DNA of 8,946 nucleotides from Gemmatimonadaceae bacterium (GCA_025453855.1 JALOPO010000118.1:1-8946); one strand, 5' to 3'. Shown: positions 1 to 6,572, counted from the first letter of the stretch. Numbers and translations: made by a program. The notes: a model not told the origin generated them from the letters alone.

Positions 1-464
1 CCGAAGACGCCGTACTCCTCCTCGTAGACCTTCTTGAAGAGCGCGCTCTGGTCGAACTCCGGCGCGCGCTGCAGGTCGCGCAGCAGCTCCTTCTTGCTGA
101 CGTTGAAGATCTTGAGCTTGAGGTTCTCGCCCGTCTCGCTCTGGTTGAGCAGGTACTTGAGCCCGCGCCACGACGCCTCGAGCTTCTGGAACTCGGGGTG
201 GTGCATGACCTCGTTGAGCTGCAGCGACAGCAGGTGGTCGATCTGCGCGATGCGCGCGTTGATCATCGACTCGGTGTCGCGCCCGATCGTGACGGCGCCC
301 TGGAGCACCTCGGCCACGAACTGGCTCACGATGTCCTTGCCGCGCGTCTGCGCCGCCATGTCCTTGCCGAACCGCCCCTCGGAGACGATCTGGTCGAGGA
401 GGCCGAGCTCCCGCGTCTCGGCCTGCGGCGCCGCGCCGGCGCCCGATGTCTGTGCCTCGGCCAT
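1..464 (-). CDS. tssC: Type VI secretion sheath large subunit TssC (VipB), N-terminal part, cut by window edge
   Basis: TssC is the large subunit of the cytoplasmic contractile sheath. With TssB it forms the tube that contracts to drive the Hcp tube and spike outward. Only the first 154 residues are inside the window; the family is usually near 500 residues, so this gene continues past the left edge. Visible family features are a variable Ala-rich leader, then ELGLLDQIVSEGRFG near residues 29-43 (the N-terminal helix region that in other systems is recognised by the ClpV unfoldase), a segment with HHPEFQKLEASWRGLKYLL around residue 95-115, and QSALFKKVYEEEYGVF at the truncated end, which is highly characteristic of TssC. 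The ATG at 464 was chosen because an AGGAGGG Shine-Dalgarno sits 8 nt upstream at 473-479, inside the end of tssB. It is co-transcribed with tssB. Confidence 0.96.
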   Translation of the reverse strand, partial: MAEAQTSGAGAAPQAETRELGLLDQIVSEGRFGKDMAAQTRGKDIVSQFVAEVLQGAVTIGRDTESMINARIAQIDHLLSLQLNEVMHHPEFQKLEASWRGLKYLLNQSETGENLKLKIFNVSKKELLRDLQRAPEFDQSALFKKVYEEEYGVF

Positions 465-468
465 CGCG

Positions 469-984
469 TCAGCCCTCCTGCTTGTCGAGGCCCAGCTCCG
501 CCTTCAGGGCGTCGAGCTTGGACTGGTCGTGGAAGGTGTCCTGCAGCAGCTCGTCGAGCTTCTCGTTCGTCTGCAGCGTGCCGCGCAGGTCGGCCAGCTT
601 GGTGCGCAGCTCGAGCAGCTCGCGCAGCGGCTTGACCTGCTTCGCCACCGCGTCGGGGGCGAAGTCGTCGAGCGACTTGAAGTGCAGGTCGATGCCGAGC
701 TTCGCCGCCTCGGGGTCCTCGGACAGCTTGTTCTCCACCGAGAACTGGAGGTGCGGCTTCATGCTCGCCAGCACGTCGTCGAAGTTGTCGGGATTGACCT
801 CGACGAACTTGCGGTCCTTCACCCGGGCCAGCGGCTCCACCGGCATCCCGGTGAAGTCACCGAGGATCCCCATCACGAAGGGGAGCGACTTCTGCTCGAT
901 CGCGCCGCCCGTCTCGACGTCGTAGCTGATGTTCACGCGCGGGGCGCGAACGCGCTCGAGCTTCTTCTGTGTGCTTTCGGCCAT
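469..984 (-). CDS. tssB: Type VI secretion sheath small subunit TssB (VipA)
   Basis: This is the small sheath subunit, which assembles with TssC into the contractile tail sheath in the cytoplasm. The 171-residue product has the usual family length. Near-canonical family signatures are visible in order: the basic N-terminus with QKKLERVRAPRVNISYDVE (residues about 6-24), the SLPFVMGILGDFTG block (about 33-46), KDRKFVEVNPDNFDDVLASM (about 57-76), LQFSVENKL, a conserved FKSLDDFAPDAVAKQV stretch, and a C-terminal helical region rich in Leu and charged residues ending in LGLDKQEG. The ATG at 984 was chosen because it begins the family's typical MAES-QKK start; the open frame extends further upstream, but that part lacks homology. 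No good Shine-Dalgarno is visible upstream. The stop is 4 nt before tssC. It is transcribed away from tssK1 across the repeat-bearing gap. Confidence 0.97.
   Translation of the reverse strand: MAESTQKKLERVRAPRVNISYDVETGGAIEQKSLPFVMGILGDFTGMPVEPLARVKDRKFVEVNPDNFDDVLASMKPHLQFSVENKLSEDPEAAKLGIDLHFKSLDDFAPDAVAKQVKPLRELLELRTKLADLRGTLQTNEKLDELLQDTFHDQSKLDALKAELGLDKQEG
473..479 (-). promoter_or_regulatory. Shine-Dalgarno of tssC
   Basis: On the minus strand this reads AGGAGGG, 8 nt before the tssC ATG, and overlaps the last codons of tssB. It fixes the tssC start and suggests that tssC translation is coupled to that of tssB, which suits two sheath subunits made in equal amounts. Confidence 0.8.
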
Positions 985-1510
985 GGCAGTGGGAGGTGCC
1001 GGGTGGTGAGGAAAGGCCGCGCGGACCGCGCGAGCAGCGACGCCGGACGCGGCGCCGGGCGACACGGCGCCCGAGCCGCGATCCCCGCGTCCCGCCGCGC
1101 CCCGATCGTCCGCCCCACCGCGCCGCACACGGCGACGGGCGCATCGGACCGACCGGGTGCGTGACGGTCATGCCACACTCCTGCCCCAAGGTACAAGCTG
1201 CGAGTGCTGCATGGCCGCAATACGCGGGACATCAGGGAAGCGCCGAGCAAGCGTAGGGCCCGGGACGCAACTCCGCAATGCGCAGCCGGGCGAACGCCGC
1301 CGTCGCGCCACGATCGTTGCGTCGCGCCGGTTGCGGCGTCGTACGTGCTGGCGTGCGCCCCGTGCACCGCCACCACCCCGTGTCGCATCGGCCCGCACCA
1401 CTCCATGCGCAGTCGCGTGCCGGAACACGCCACGCACCGGCGGCATGCCGAGCGCCCACCGACCGGACAGCCGCGACGCGCGCGCACGGCGCGCGCCAGC
1501 ACGCCCCGCG

Positions 1511-1566
1511 CCGCCGACAGCGCACCGCCGACAGCGCACCGCCGACAGCGCACCGCCGACAGCACG
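1511..1566. repeat. Tandem array A: four copies of a 14-bp unit
   Basis: The unit is CCGCCGACAGCGCA. Copies at 1511-1524, 1525-1538 and 1539-1552 are identical; the fourth, 1553-1566, differs only at its end (CCGCCGACAGCACG), where it merges into the next array. The 14-bp period is not a multiple of three, which argues against a coding repeat. Confidence 0.95.
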
Positions 1567-1630
1567 CCCCGCGCACGGCACGCCCCGCGCACGGCACGCC
1601 CCGCGCACGGCACGCCCCGCGCACGGCACG
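1567..1630. repeat. Tandem array B: four exact copies of a 16-bp unit
   Basis: The unit CCCCGCGCACGGCACG occurs at 1567-1582, 1583-1598, 1599-1614 and 1615-1630 without a mismatch. It directly abuts array A. Degenerate half-units continue to about 1675. Exact identity suggests recent slippage or gene-conversion-like expansion. Confidence 0.96.
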
Positions 1631-1697
1631 CCGCACGCAGCGCACGCCGCACGGACAGCACGCCGCGCGCGCCACGCATCTCCTCGCGAGTCACCAC

Positions 1698-1749
1698 GCG
1701 CCGACACCACGCGCCGACACCGCGCGCCGACACCGCGCGCCGACACCGC
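1698..1749. repeat. Tandem array C: four copies of a 13-bp unit
   Basis: The unit GCGCCGACACCGC occurs at 1711-1723, 1724-1736 and 1737-1749; the first copy (1698-1710) ends CAC instead of CGC. A partial fifth copy, GCGCC, follows at 1750-1754. It shares the core CGCCGACA with array A, so arrays A and C probably have a common origin. It ends 26 bp before the tssK1 start. Confidence 0.94.
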
Positions 1750-1775
1750 GCGCCCCGCCCGTTATCGTTCCGCCC

Positions 1776-3131
1776 ATGCCGCATGCCCTCCCAGTCCTCT
1801 GGTCCAAGGGGACGCTCCTCGCGCCCCAGCATCTCCAGCAGCAGGACCGGGCACACGAGGAGGCGCTCGCCTTCCAGGTCGGCACGCTGAGCTTCTGCCC
1901 GTGGGGGATCGCGCGCCTCGACGTCGATCGCACCGCGCTCGCCGCGGGGACGATCGTCGTCACCGGCGTGTCGGCGCGCTTCGCCGATGGCCTCGTGGTC
2001 GATGCACCGGGGCGCGACCCGGCCCCCGCGCCGCGCGCCCTCGCCGATGCCTGGCTCGCCGACCAGGCGACGCTCGTCGTGCACCTCGCGGTGCCGGAAT
2101 ACCGACCCGGCGGACGCAACGTCGCCGACCCGGGCGACCGCACCATCGCCCGCTGGCGCGCTGACGAGATCGCGCGCCGCGACGAGGTGACCGGGCTCCA
2201 GGAGCGCCCGGTGAGCGTGGCGCGCGCCAACCTGCGCCTCCTCCTCGAGGGCGAGTCGCTCGAGGGGTACACCACGCTCCCGCTCCTCCGTCTCGTGCGC
2301 GACGCCGCCGGCGCCGCCACGATCGACGCGGCCTGGGTCCCGCCGCTGCTCGACATCGGCGCCAGCGAGTACCTGAGCGGGATCGCGCGCCGCCTCGTGG
2401 AGCGGATCGCCGCCAAGGCGGCCGCCGTCTCGGGGACGCGGCGCCAGCGCAACCAGGGGCTGGCCGACTTCTCGGTCACCGACGTCGCCGGCTTCTGGCT
2501 GCTCTACACGCTCAACACGCACCTCCCCTCGCTCCGTCACCTGCACGAGGTGCGGCGCGGCCACCCCTCCGCGCTCTGGGAGGCGATGGTCGCGCTGGCG
2601 GGGGCGCTCACGACCTTCAGCGCCGCCCCGGCGCCGCTCCCCACCTACGACCACCTGCGGCTCGGCGAGGTCTTCACGCTCCTCGACGCCCGCCTCCACG
2701 AGCTGCTCGACACCGCCGTCCCCGACACCGCGGTCGCGCGCCCGCTCAAGGTGGTCCGCCCGTCGGTCCACGCGGTGGCGGTGGAGCAGGCCGCCTGGCT
2801 GCAGGCGCCCCAGTGGTACCTCGCCGTCCACGCCCCGCTCCGCGCCGCCGACGTCGTCCCCAAGGTCGTCCACGGCTGCAAGGTCGCCTCGGCCGACGTG
2901 GTCGACACGCTCATCCGGCAGGCGCTGGCGGGCGTGGAGCTGGTGCACGTGGCCCAGCCGCCGGCCGGGCTGCCGATCAAGGTCGACCAGCTCTACTTCG
3001 TGCTCCGGCGGCAGGGCGCGGCCTGGGACGCCATCGCCCGCGCACGCAACCTCGCCGTCTACGTGCCGAGCGACCTCGGGGAATCGGCACCGCCCGTGCG
3101 GCTCGGCGCGATCGACGCTCTGGCGCCCTGA
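1776..3131 (+). CDS. tssK: Type VI secretion baseplate protein TssK, first copy
   Basis: TssK is the baseplate subunit that connects the TssEFG wedges to the TssL/TssM membrane complex. The 451-residue product matches the usual family length (about 440-460). The N-terminal hallmark is visible as VLWSKGTLLAPQHLQQQDR (residues about 7-25), a somewhat altered form of the usual W-EG-xL-PQHFQQ. A central NLRLLLEGE and the IGASEYL block follow, then the helical middle with SLRHLHEVRRGHPSALWEAM and LAGALTTFS. The C-terminal domain shows APQWYLAVHAPL, the LPIKVDQLYFVLRR segment and a final LAVYVPSDLG. The ATG at 1776 was chosen because homology starts there; the frame stays open upstream through the tandem repeats but is low-complexity. 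No Shine-Dalgarno is visible. It appears monocistronic, ending 4 bp from the convergent neighbour. It is clearly homologous to, but divergent from, the second TssK at 5205. Confidence 0.93.
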   Translation: MPHALPVLWSKGTLLAPQHLQQQDRAHEEALAFQVGTLSFCPWGIARLDVDRTALAAGTIVVTGVSARFADGLVVDAPGRDPAPAPRALADAWLADQATLVVHLAVPEYRPGGRNVADPGDRTIARWRADEIARRDEVTGLQERPVSVARANLRLLLEGESLEGYTTLPLLRLVRDAAGAATIDAAWVPPLLDIGASEYLSGIARRLVERIAAKAAAVSGTRRQRNQGLADFSVTDVAGFWLLYTLNTHLPSLRHLHEVRRGHPSALWEAMVALAGALTTFSAAPAPLPTYDHLRLGEVFTLLDARLHELLDTAVPDTAVARPLKVVRPSVHAVAVEQAAWLQAPQWYLAVHAPLRAADVVPKVVHGCKVASADVVDTLIRQALAGVELVHVAQPPAGLPIKVDQLYFVLRRQGAAWDAIARARNLAVYVPSDLGESAPPVRLGAIDALAP

Positions 3132-3135
3132 CGCC

Positions 3136-4929
3136 TTAGCGCCTTGCGGAGTCGCGAGGCGTGGTACTGTCGCGCCGCACCGTTGCCGAATCGGCGGCGG
3201 TCGCACCCGGCACCGTTGGGGGCGCCGACACCGGCGGGTCCCGGAACACGAAGTAGAGGATCAGCCCCAGCGTGATCAGGATCAGGACGTTGATCGCGAT
3301 GATCACCGGGAGCGTGAGGCGCGCCTTGGCCGCCTCGGCCGGCGTGGGCACGGGCGGGAGCGGCGCCGACGGCTGCGGCGGGACGATCGGCCCTTCGAGG
3401 ATCATCGTGTAGTCGCTGGCCCCGGCGCGCCGGCCCGCCGACCCGGCCATGCTCCCTGGCAGGTCGAAGCTGGGGGCCGGCAGCACGGGCGGGACCCCGC
3501 CGAGCGCGGGCGCGGCCATGGGGGCGACGGGTGGCGGCGAGAGGGAGGGCGGCGAGAGGGAGGGCGGCGTCATGGCGCCCAGCCCCGGCGGCGCCGACAT
3601 GGGCGGCGCGAGCGAGGGGATGGGCAGTGCAGGTGGCGTCGGGAGCGCCCCGCCGCGGCCGAACGCCCCATCGCCGAGGGGGCCGGGAAACGACGCCCCC
3701 GCACCCGGCGCGGGGAGCGGCGGCAGCGCCGCGGGCACGGACGACGGCGGTGCCGCCGGCATCGGTGGCAGCGGCGGCAGGGGGGAGATGCCCTGCGAGC
3801 CGAAGCCCATGTTCGGAAGCGCCGGCGGGGCCGCCGGTGGCGCCATCGACGGGAACGGCGGCACCGGGGCGGCGGGCGGAAAGGCCGGCGCAGCCATCAT
3901 GTTGCCCAGCGCGGACGGCATGGCCGGCGGCGGCGCGGCTGCCGGAGGGGGGAACGGCGTCGGCACGCTCCCCGCGCCGCCGACCGGCAGCGGCGGGAGC
4001 GCCGGCACCGCCGGGTCGGCGCCCGGTGCCCCCGCGAACGGCGCCGAGTGCGGTGCCGGTGGCACCGGCGGGGTCGGCGATCCCCCGAGCGCCCCCGGCG
4101 TGGCGCCGAGCGCGATCCCGCCCAGCGGCGCTGCGAGGGGTGTCGGCGCGACCGGCGCCGGCGGCGTCGAGAGCGGCGCGCCTCCGCCCGTCGACGGTGC
4201 CATGAAGAGGCGCGTGAACTCGCCCGGCTCCTTCACGGCCGGAGGCGGGAGCTCGACGACGGGCGGAGGGAGCGGAGTCGGCGGCACGAACGCCGGCGGT
4301 GGCGACGGTGGTGGCGACGGTGGTGTCGCCGCTGCCGCACCACCGAGCCCGGCCATGAACAGCTGCGTGAACTCGCCCGGGGGCTTCGCCGTCGGCGGCG
4401 GGAGCTCGAGCGGGACCGGGGCATGGGCAACCGGCATCGGGATCGACGCCGCTGCGGCCGGTGGCGGGGGGGGCGCGGTCGGCACCCCGGCCGGGTGCGC
4501 GACCGGCATCGCGGGGAGCTGCGTCGCCCCGCCCGCGAACATCGGGCGCGGCGTCGGGATCGTCACCGACGTCTCGGGCGTCGGATCGGGGATCGGCGTG
4601 TCGACGCGCGAGCCGACCTGGAATGGCAGATCGGGGACCCGCTGCTGCAGCCACGCCGGGAACGACGCCAGGCCGTCGAGCGGGAGCGTCACCACCGCCC
4701 AGCCGCGCTCGGTCATCGTGGTCTCGAGCACCACCGCCGCATCGCCGGGCGCGAGCCGCTGCAGGATCGCCGTCATCCGCGCCTGCGGCTCCGGCCCGGC
4801 ATCGTCGAGCAGGTGCACGAGCACCGGTCGCCCCGTCGCCTGGTCGAGCGCGTAGTGGGTGCGGACGCCGGCGTCATGCGCCATGCACTTCGCGAGTCGG
4901 TAACGCGCGGGATCGCCGGGTGCGGTCAT
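3136..4929 (-). CDS. Pro-rich PGEFT-motif protein with kinase-N-lobe-like start and C-terminal membrane segment
   Basis: I do not recognise a named family. The 597-residue product has three parts. Residues about 8-97 resemble a protein-kinase N-lobe in spacing (YRL start, ATGRPVLVHLL strand, and a WAVVTLPLDG hinge-like stretch leading to WLQQR), but the usual VAIK lysine is His39, no glycine loop is seen and there is no catalytic C-lobe. Residues about 110-530 are a very long Pro/Ala/Gly linker carrying PGEFTQLFM (184-192), PGEFTRLFM (235-243) and a related SDYTMIL (505-511). Residues 540-562 form one clear membrane helix, followed by a 35-residue Ser/Thr/Arg-rich tail. The long domain before the helix is predicted cytoplasmic, as in a C-tail-anchored protein; this is inference. 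The ATG at 4929 precedes the conserved-looking domain; an upstream ATG at 5037 is possible. A role as accessory or regulator of the surrounding T6SS is inferred from position only. Confidence 0.82.
   Translation of the reverse strand: MTAPGDPARYRLAKCMAHDAGVRTHYALDQATGRPVLVHLLDDAGPEPQARMTAILQRLAPGDAAVVLETTMTERGWAVVTLPLDGLASFPAWLQQRVPDLPFQVGSRVDTPIPDPTPETSVTIPTPRPMFAGGATQLPAMPVAHPAGVPTAPPPPPAAAASIPMPVAHAPVPLELPPPTAKPPGEFTQLFMAGLGGAAAATPPSPPPSPPPAFVPPTPLPPPVVELPPPAVKEPGEFTRLFMAPSTGGGAPLSTPPAPVAPTPLAAPLGGIALGATPGALGGSPTPPVPPAPHSAPFAGAPGADPAVPALPPLPVGGAGSVPTPFPPPAAAPPPAMPSALGNMMAAPAFPPAAPVPPFPSMAPPAAPPALPNMGFGSQGISPLPPLPPMPAAPPSSVPAALPPLPAPGAGASFPGPLGDGAFGRGGALPTPPALPIPSLAPPMSAPPGLGAMTPPSLSPPSLSPPPVAPMAAPALGGVPPVLPAPSFDLPGSMAGSAGRRAGASDYTMILEGPIVPPQPSAPLPPVPTPAEAAKARLTLPVIIAINVLILITLGLILYFVFRDPPVSAPPTVPGATAADSATVRRDSTTPRDSARR
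3539..3568. repeat. Two exact 15-bp direct repeats inside the Pro-rich gene
   Basis: GAGAGGGAGGGCGGC occurs at 3539-3553 and 3554-3568. On the minus strand it encodes a PPSLS-type pentapeptide duplication (around residues 455-467 of the Pro-rich protein). The 15-bp period keeps the frame, in contrast to the intergenic arrays. It shows how the linker may grow by slippage. Confidence 0.85.
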
Positions 4930-5028
4930 GGACGCGGGCGTGGACGGTCGGGGGCGCGCGGGCGCCGGGCAATGCACACGATGTATTGTTGAGGCACCCC
5001 GACGGAAGTGCCCACGGGGACGCGTGAC

Positions 5029-5040
5029 GCGATGCATCGC
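5029..5040. promoter_or_regulatory. Perfect 12-bp palindrome, possible operator
   Basis: GCGATGCATCGC is its own reverse complement and lies between two divergent genes. Symmetric sites in such positions can bind dimeric regulators. It also overlaps the alternative upstream ATG (5037, minus) of the PGEFT gene. Only one copy was seen, so its function is uncertain. Confidence 0.25.
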
Positions 5041-5183
5041 CTACGCATCTCCATGTAGCGCAGCGTGTGCGCGGTGCCGTTCACCAGACGATCGACCCTC
5101 ATGATCCGTCCCCGTCGCCACTCCCCTCCCGCCCGACACTCGCCCATGCCATCGCCGCGTGCTCGACGACCGCACCGGCGCGC

Positions 5184-5204
5184 GCGCCGCCCGGGGGGCG
5201 TCGC
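5184..5204 (+). promoter_or_regulatory. Hairpin enclosing the presumed Shine-Dalgarno of tssK2
   Basis: Bases 5184-5192 (GCGCCGCCC) can pair with 5196-5204 (GGGCGTCGC) around a GGG loop, with a single mismatch (C5187 against T5201). The G-run 5193-5198 is the only Shine-Dalgarno-like element before the ATG at 5205, so this structure would partly hide it and lie directly against the start codon. It could lower or regulate translation. This is a sequence-based prediction. Confidence 0.35.
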
Positions 5205-6566
5205 ATGAGTGCGCGCGTGGCCCCCGCGCGTCCGGTGTGGGAGGAGGGGATGGCGCTCGCGCCGCAGCACTTCCAGGCGCAGCGACGCTGGCTCGAGGAG
5301 GAGGCGACGCGCGCGCTCGACGCGGTCGTCCCGTTCGCGTGGGGGCTGTCGGGGGTCGAGCTCGATGCCGAGGCGCTGCGCGGCGGCACGCTCGCGCTGC
5401 TGCACGTGCGCGGCCGCTTTCCCGACGGCACGCCGTTGCAGGCCCCCGATCCCGATCCGCTCCCGCCCCCCTCGCCGCTCGCCGCGCGCTTCTCGCCCAC
5501 CCGCGAGGCGCACGTGGTGCACGTGGCGCTCGCGCCGTGGCACGACGACGCCCCCAACGTCACCACCAACGGGAGCGGGGCGACGCGCTTCCGCCGTGCC
5601 GAGCGCACGATGGTCGACGAGACCACGGGGGGCGACGCGCTCCCGGTGGCCGTGGCCATGAAGAACCTCCGCCTCGTGCTCGACGAGGAACTCGCCGCCG
5701 GCGACGTGGCGCTGCCGATCGCGCGCATCCGCCGCGATGCGGGCGGGCAGTTCGTGATCGACCGCGACTACGTGCCGCCGTGCGTGCAGTACGGCGCCAG
5801 CCCGCGCCTGGTGGAGCTCGTGCAGCGCACCGTGTCGATGCTCGAAGCCAAGAGTGCCGCACTCGCCGCCTCCATCGCCGGGAGCGGGCAGCCCGCCGCT
5901 CAGGCGTACGTGGGCAACGAGGTGGCGATCCGCTGGATCCTGCACGCGGTGCGCAGCGCCGAAGCGCCGCTCCGTCACCTGCTCGCGGCGCGCACCGCGC
6001 ACCCCGAGAAGCTCTGGCTCGAGCTGTCGCGCCTTGCCGGCGCGCTCTGCACCTTCTCGCTCACCGTGCAGGCGCGCGACCTCCCGGTCTACGTGCACGA
6101 GGATCTCGAGGGGTGCTTCGGCGCGATCGAGACGCACCTGCACGCGCACCTCGACGCGGTGATCGCCGCGCGCGCCGTGGTCGTGCGGCTGCAGCCCACC
6201 GCTCCAACGCTGCACAGCGCGACGATCGCCGACCTGCGCTGCTTCGAGCCGGGGGCGCGCTGGTACCTCGGCGTGCGCACCAGCCTCGGCCCGCTCGAGA
6301 CGGCGACGCGCGTGCCGCAGCACGGCAAGCTCTGCGCGGCGAAGTTCGTGCTCGAGCTGGTGAAGCGCGCCTTCGCCGGCCTCACGCTCGCGCACCTCCC
6401 CACGCCGCCGGCGGCGATCGCGCCGCGCGCCGAGATGACCTACTTCAGCGTCACGCTCGACGGGCCGTGCGCGCAGGCGCTGCTGCAGTCGCGCGAGATC
6501 GGCATGTACGTCCCCGACACGCTCCCCGACGCGGTGATCGAGGTCGCCGTGCTCGTCCCCGAGTGA
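5205..6566 (+). CDS. tssK: Type VI secretion baseplate protein TssK, second copy
   Basis: This 453-residue protein is a second TssK homologue, expected to link baseplate and membrane complex. It has the more canonical N-terminal signature, VWEEGMALAPQHFQAQRRW (residues about 11-29), then the FAWGLSGVELD strand, AMKNLRLVLDEE, and YGASPRLVELV. The middle helical part has PLRHLLAARTAHPEKLWLEL and LAGALCTFSL, and the C-terminal domain shows PGARWYLGVRTSL, the AEMTYFSVTLDG strand and IGMYVPDTLPD. These segments line up in the same order with the first TssK at 1776, but identity is low, so the two are old paralogues or were acquired separately. The ATG at 5205 was chosen for homology and the G-rich element just upstream; the longer frame from 5067 encodes unrelated low-complexity sequence. 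It heads a tssK-tssL-tssM operon, the canonical order, and ends 70 bp before tssL. Confidence 0.95.
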   Translation: MSARVAPARPVWEEGMALAPQHFQAQRRWLEEEATRALDAVVPFAWGLSGVELDAEALRGGTLALLHVRGRFPDGTPLQAPDPDPLPPPSPLAARFSPTREAHVVHVALAPWHDDAPNVTTNGSGATRFRRAERTMVDETTGGDALPVAVAMKNLRLVLDEELAAGDVALPIARIRRDAGGQFVIDRDYVPPCVQYGASPRLVELVQRTVSMLEAKSAALAASIAGSGQPAAQAYVGNEVAIRWILHAVRSAEAPLRHLLAARTAHPEKLWLELSRLAGALCTFSLTVQARDLPVYVHEDLEGCFGAIETHLHAHLDAVIAARAVVVRLQPTAPTLHSATIADLRCFEPGARWYLGVRTSLGPLETATRVPQHGKLCAAKFVLELVKRAFAGLTLAHLPTPPAAIAPRAEMTYFSVTLDGPCAQALLQSREIGMYVPDTLPDAVIEVAVLVPE

Positions 6567-6572
6567 TGCCGC

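Larger units (their letters stand above)
985..1775. other. Non-coding divergent intergenic region between tssB and tssK1, with tandem arrays in its right part
   Basis: This gap separates divergent tssB and tssK1 and so should hold promoters for both. I see no protein-like frame in it; the open frames crossing it are low-complexity Arg/Ala/Pro readings of GC-rich DNA. The left half (985-1510) has no recognisable gene, RNA or clear promoter. The right half (1511-1754) carries three short tandem arrays listed separately, with strong C over G bias on the plus strand. Close to the tssK1 start is a small less GC-rich patch, GTTATCGTTC (1761-1770), the only plausible -10-like element seen. No Shine-Dalgarno precedes tssK1. 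Confidence 0.75.
4930..5204. promoter_or_regulatory. Divergent intergenic region between the PGEFT gene and tssK2
   Basis: This 275-bp gap should carry promoters for two divergent genes. The only relatively AT-rich patch is around 4974-4993 (GATGTATTGTTGA core), with a weak -10-like TATTGT at 4984-4989 but no convincing -35. A perfect 12-bp palindrome lies at 5029-5040, and a GC-rich hairpin abuts the tssK2 start. An ATG-initiated frame from 5067 runs into tssK2 but shows no homology before 5205. Confidence 0.45.

Noticed and set aside
34..1164. 376-codon plus-strand open frame opposite tssB and tssC
   Set aside because: It is a shadow frame; both minus-strand genes here have unmistakable sheath-protein motifs.
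1160..1200. Sigma-54 promoter for tssB (TGGCAT on the minus strand)
   Set aside because: A GG dinucleotide with the right context is present, but no GC lies at the required 10-base spacing, so the match fails.
1511..1754. CRISPR array
   Set aside because: The repeats are contiguous with no unique spacers, and units of 13-16 bp are too short.
1278..1775. Longer N-terminus for tssK1 starting at 1278
   Set aside because: The extension translates tandem arrays into Arg/Ala/Pro-rich sequence without homology, and the repeat periods of 13, 14 and 16 bp do not keep frame. The TssK signature begins right after ATG 1776.
933..3206. 757-codon minus-strand open frame opposite tssK1 and the repeat region
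   Set aside because: It is an antisense shadow of tssK1 with Arg/Gly/Ala-rich low-complexity sequence; tssK1 on the other strand has clear family motifs.
3449..4855. 468-codon plus-strand Gly-rich open frame opposite the PGEFT gene
   Set aside because: Its Gly/Ala-rich sequence is what a Pro/Ala-rich gene gives when read antisense. The minus frame has a defined N-terminal domain, repeated motifs and a membrane helix, so it is preferred.
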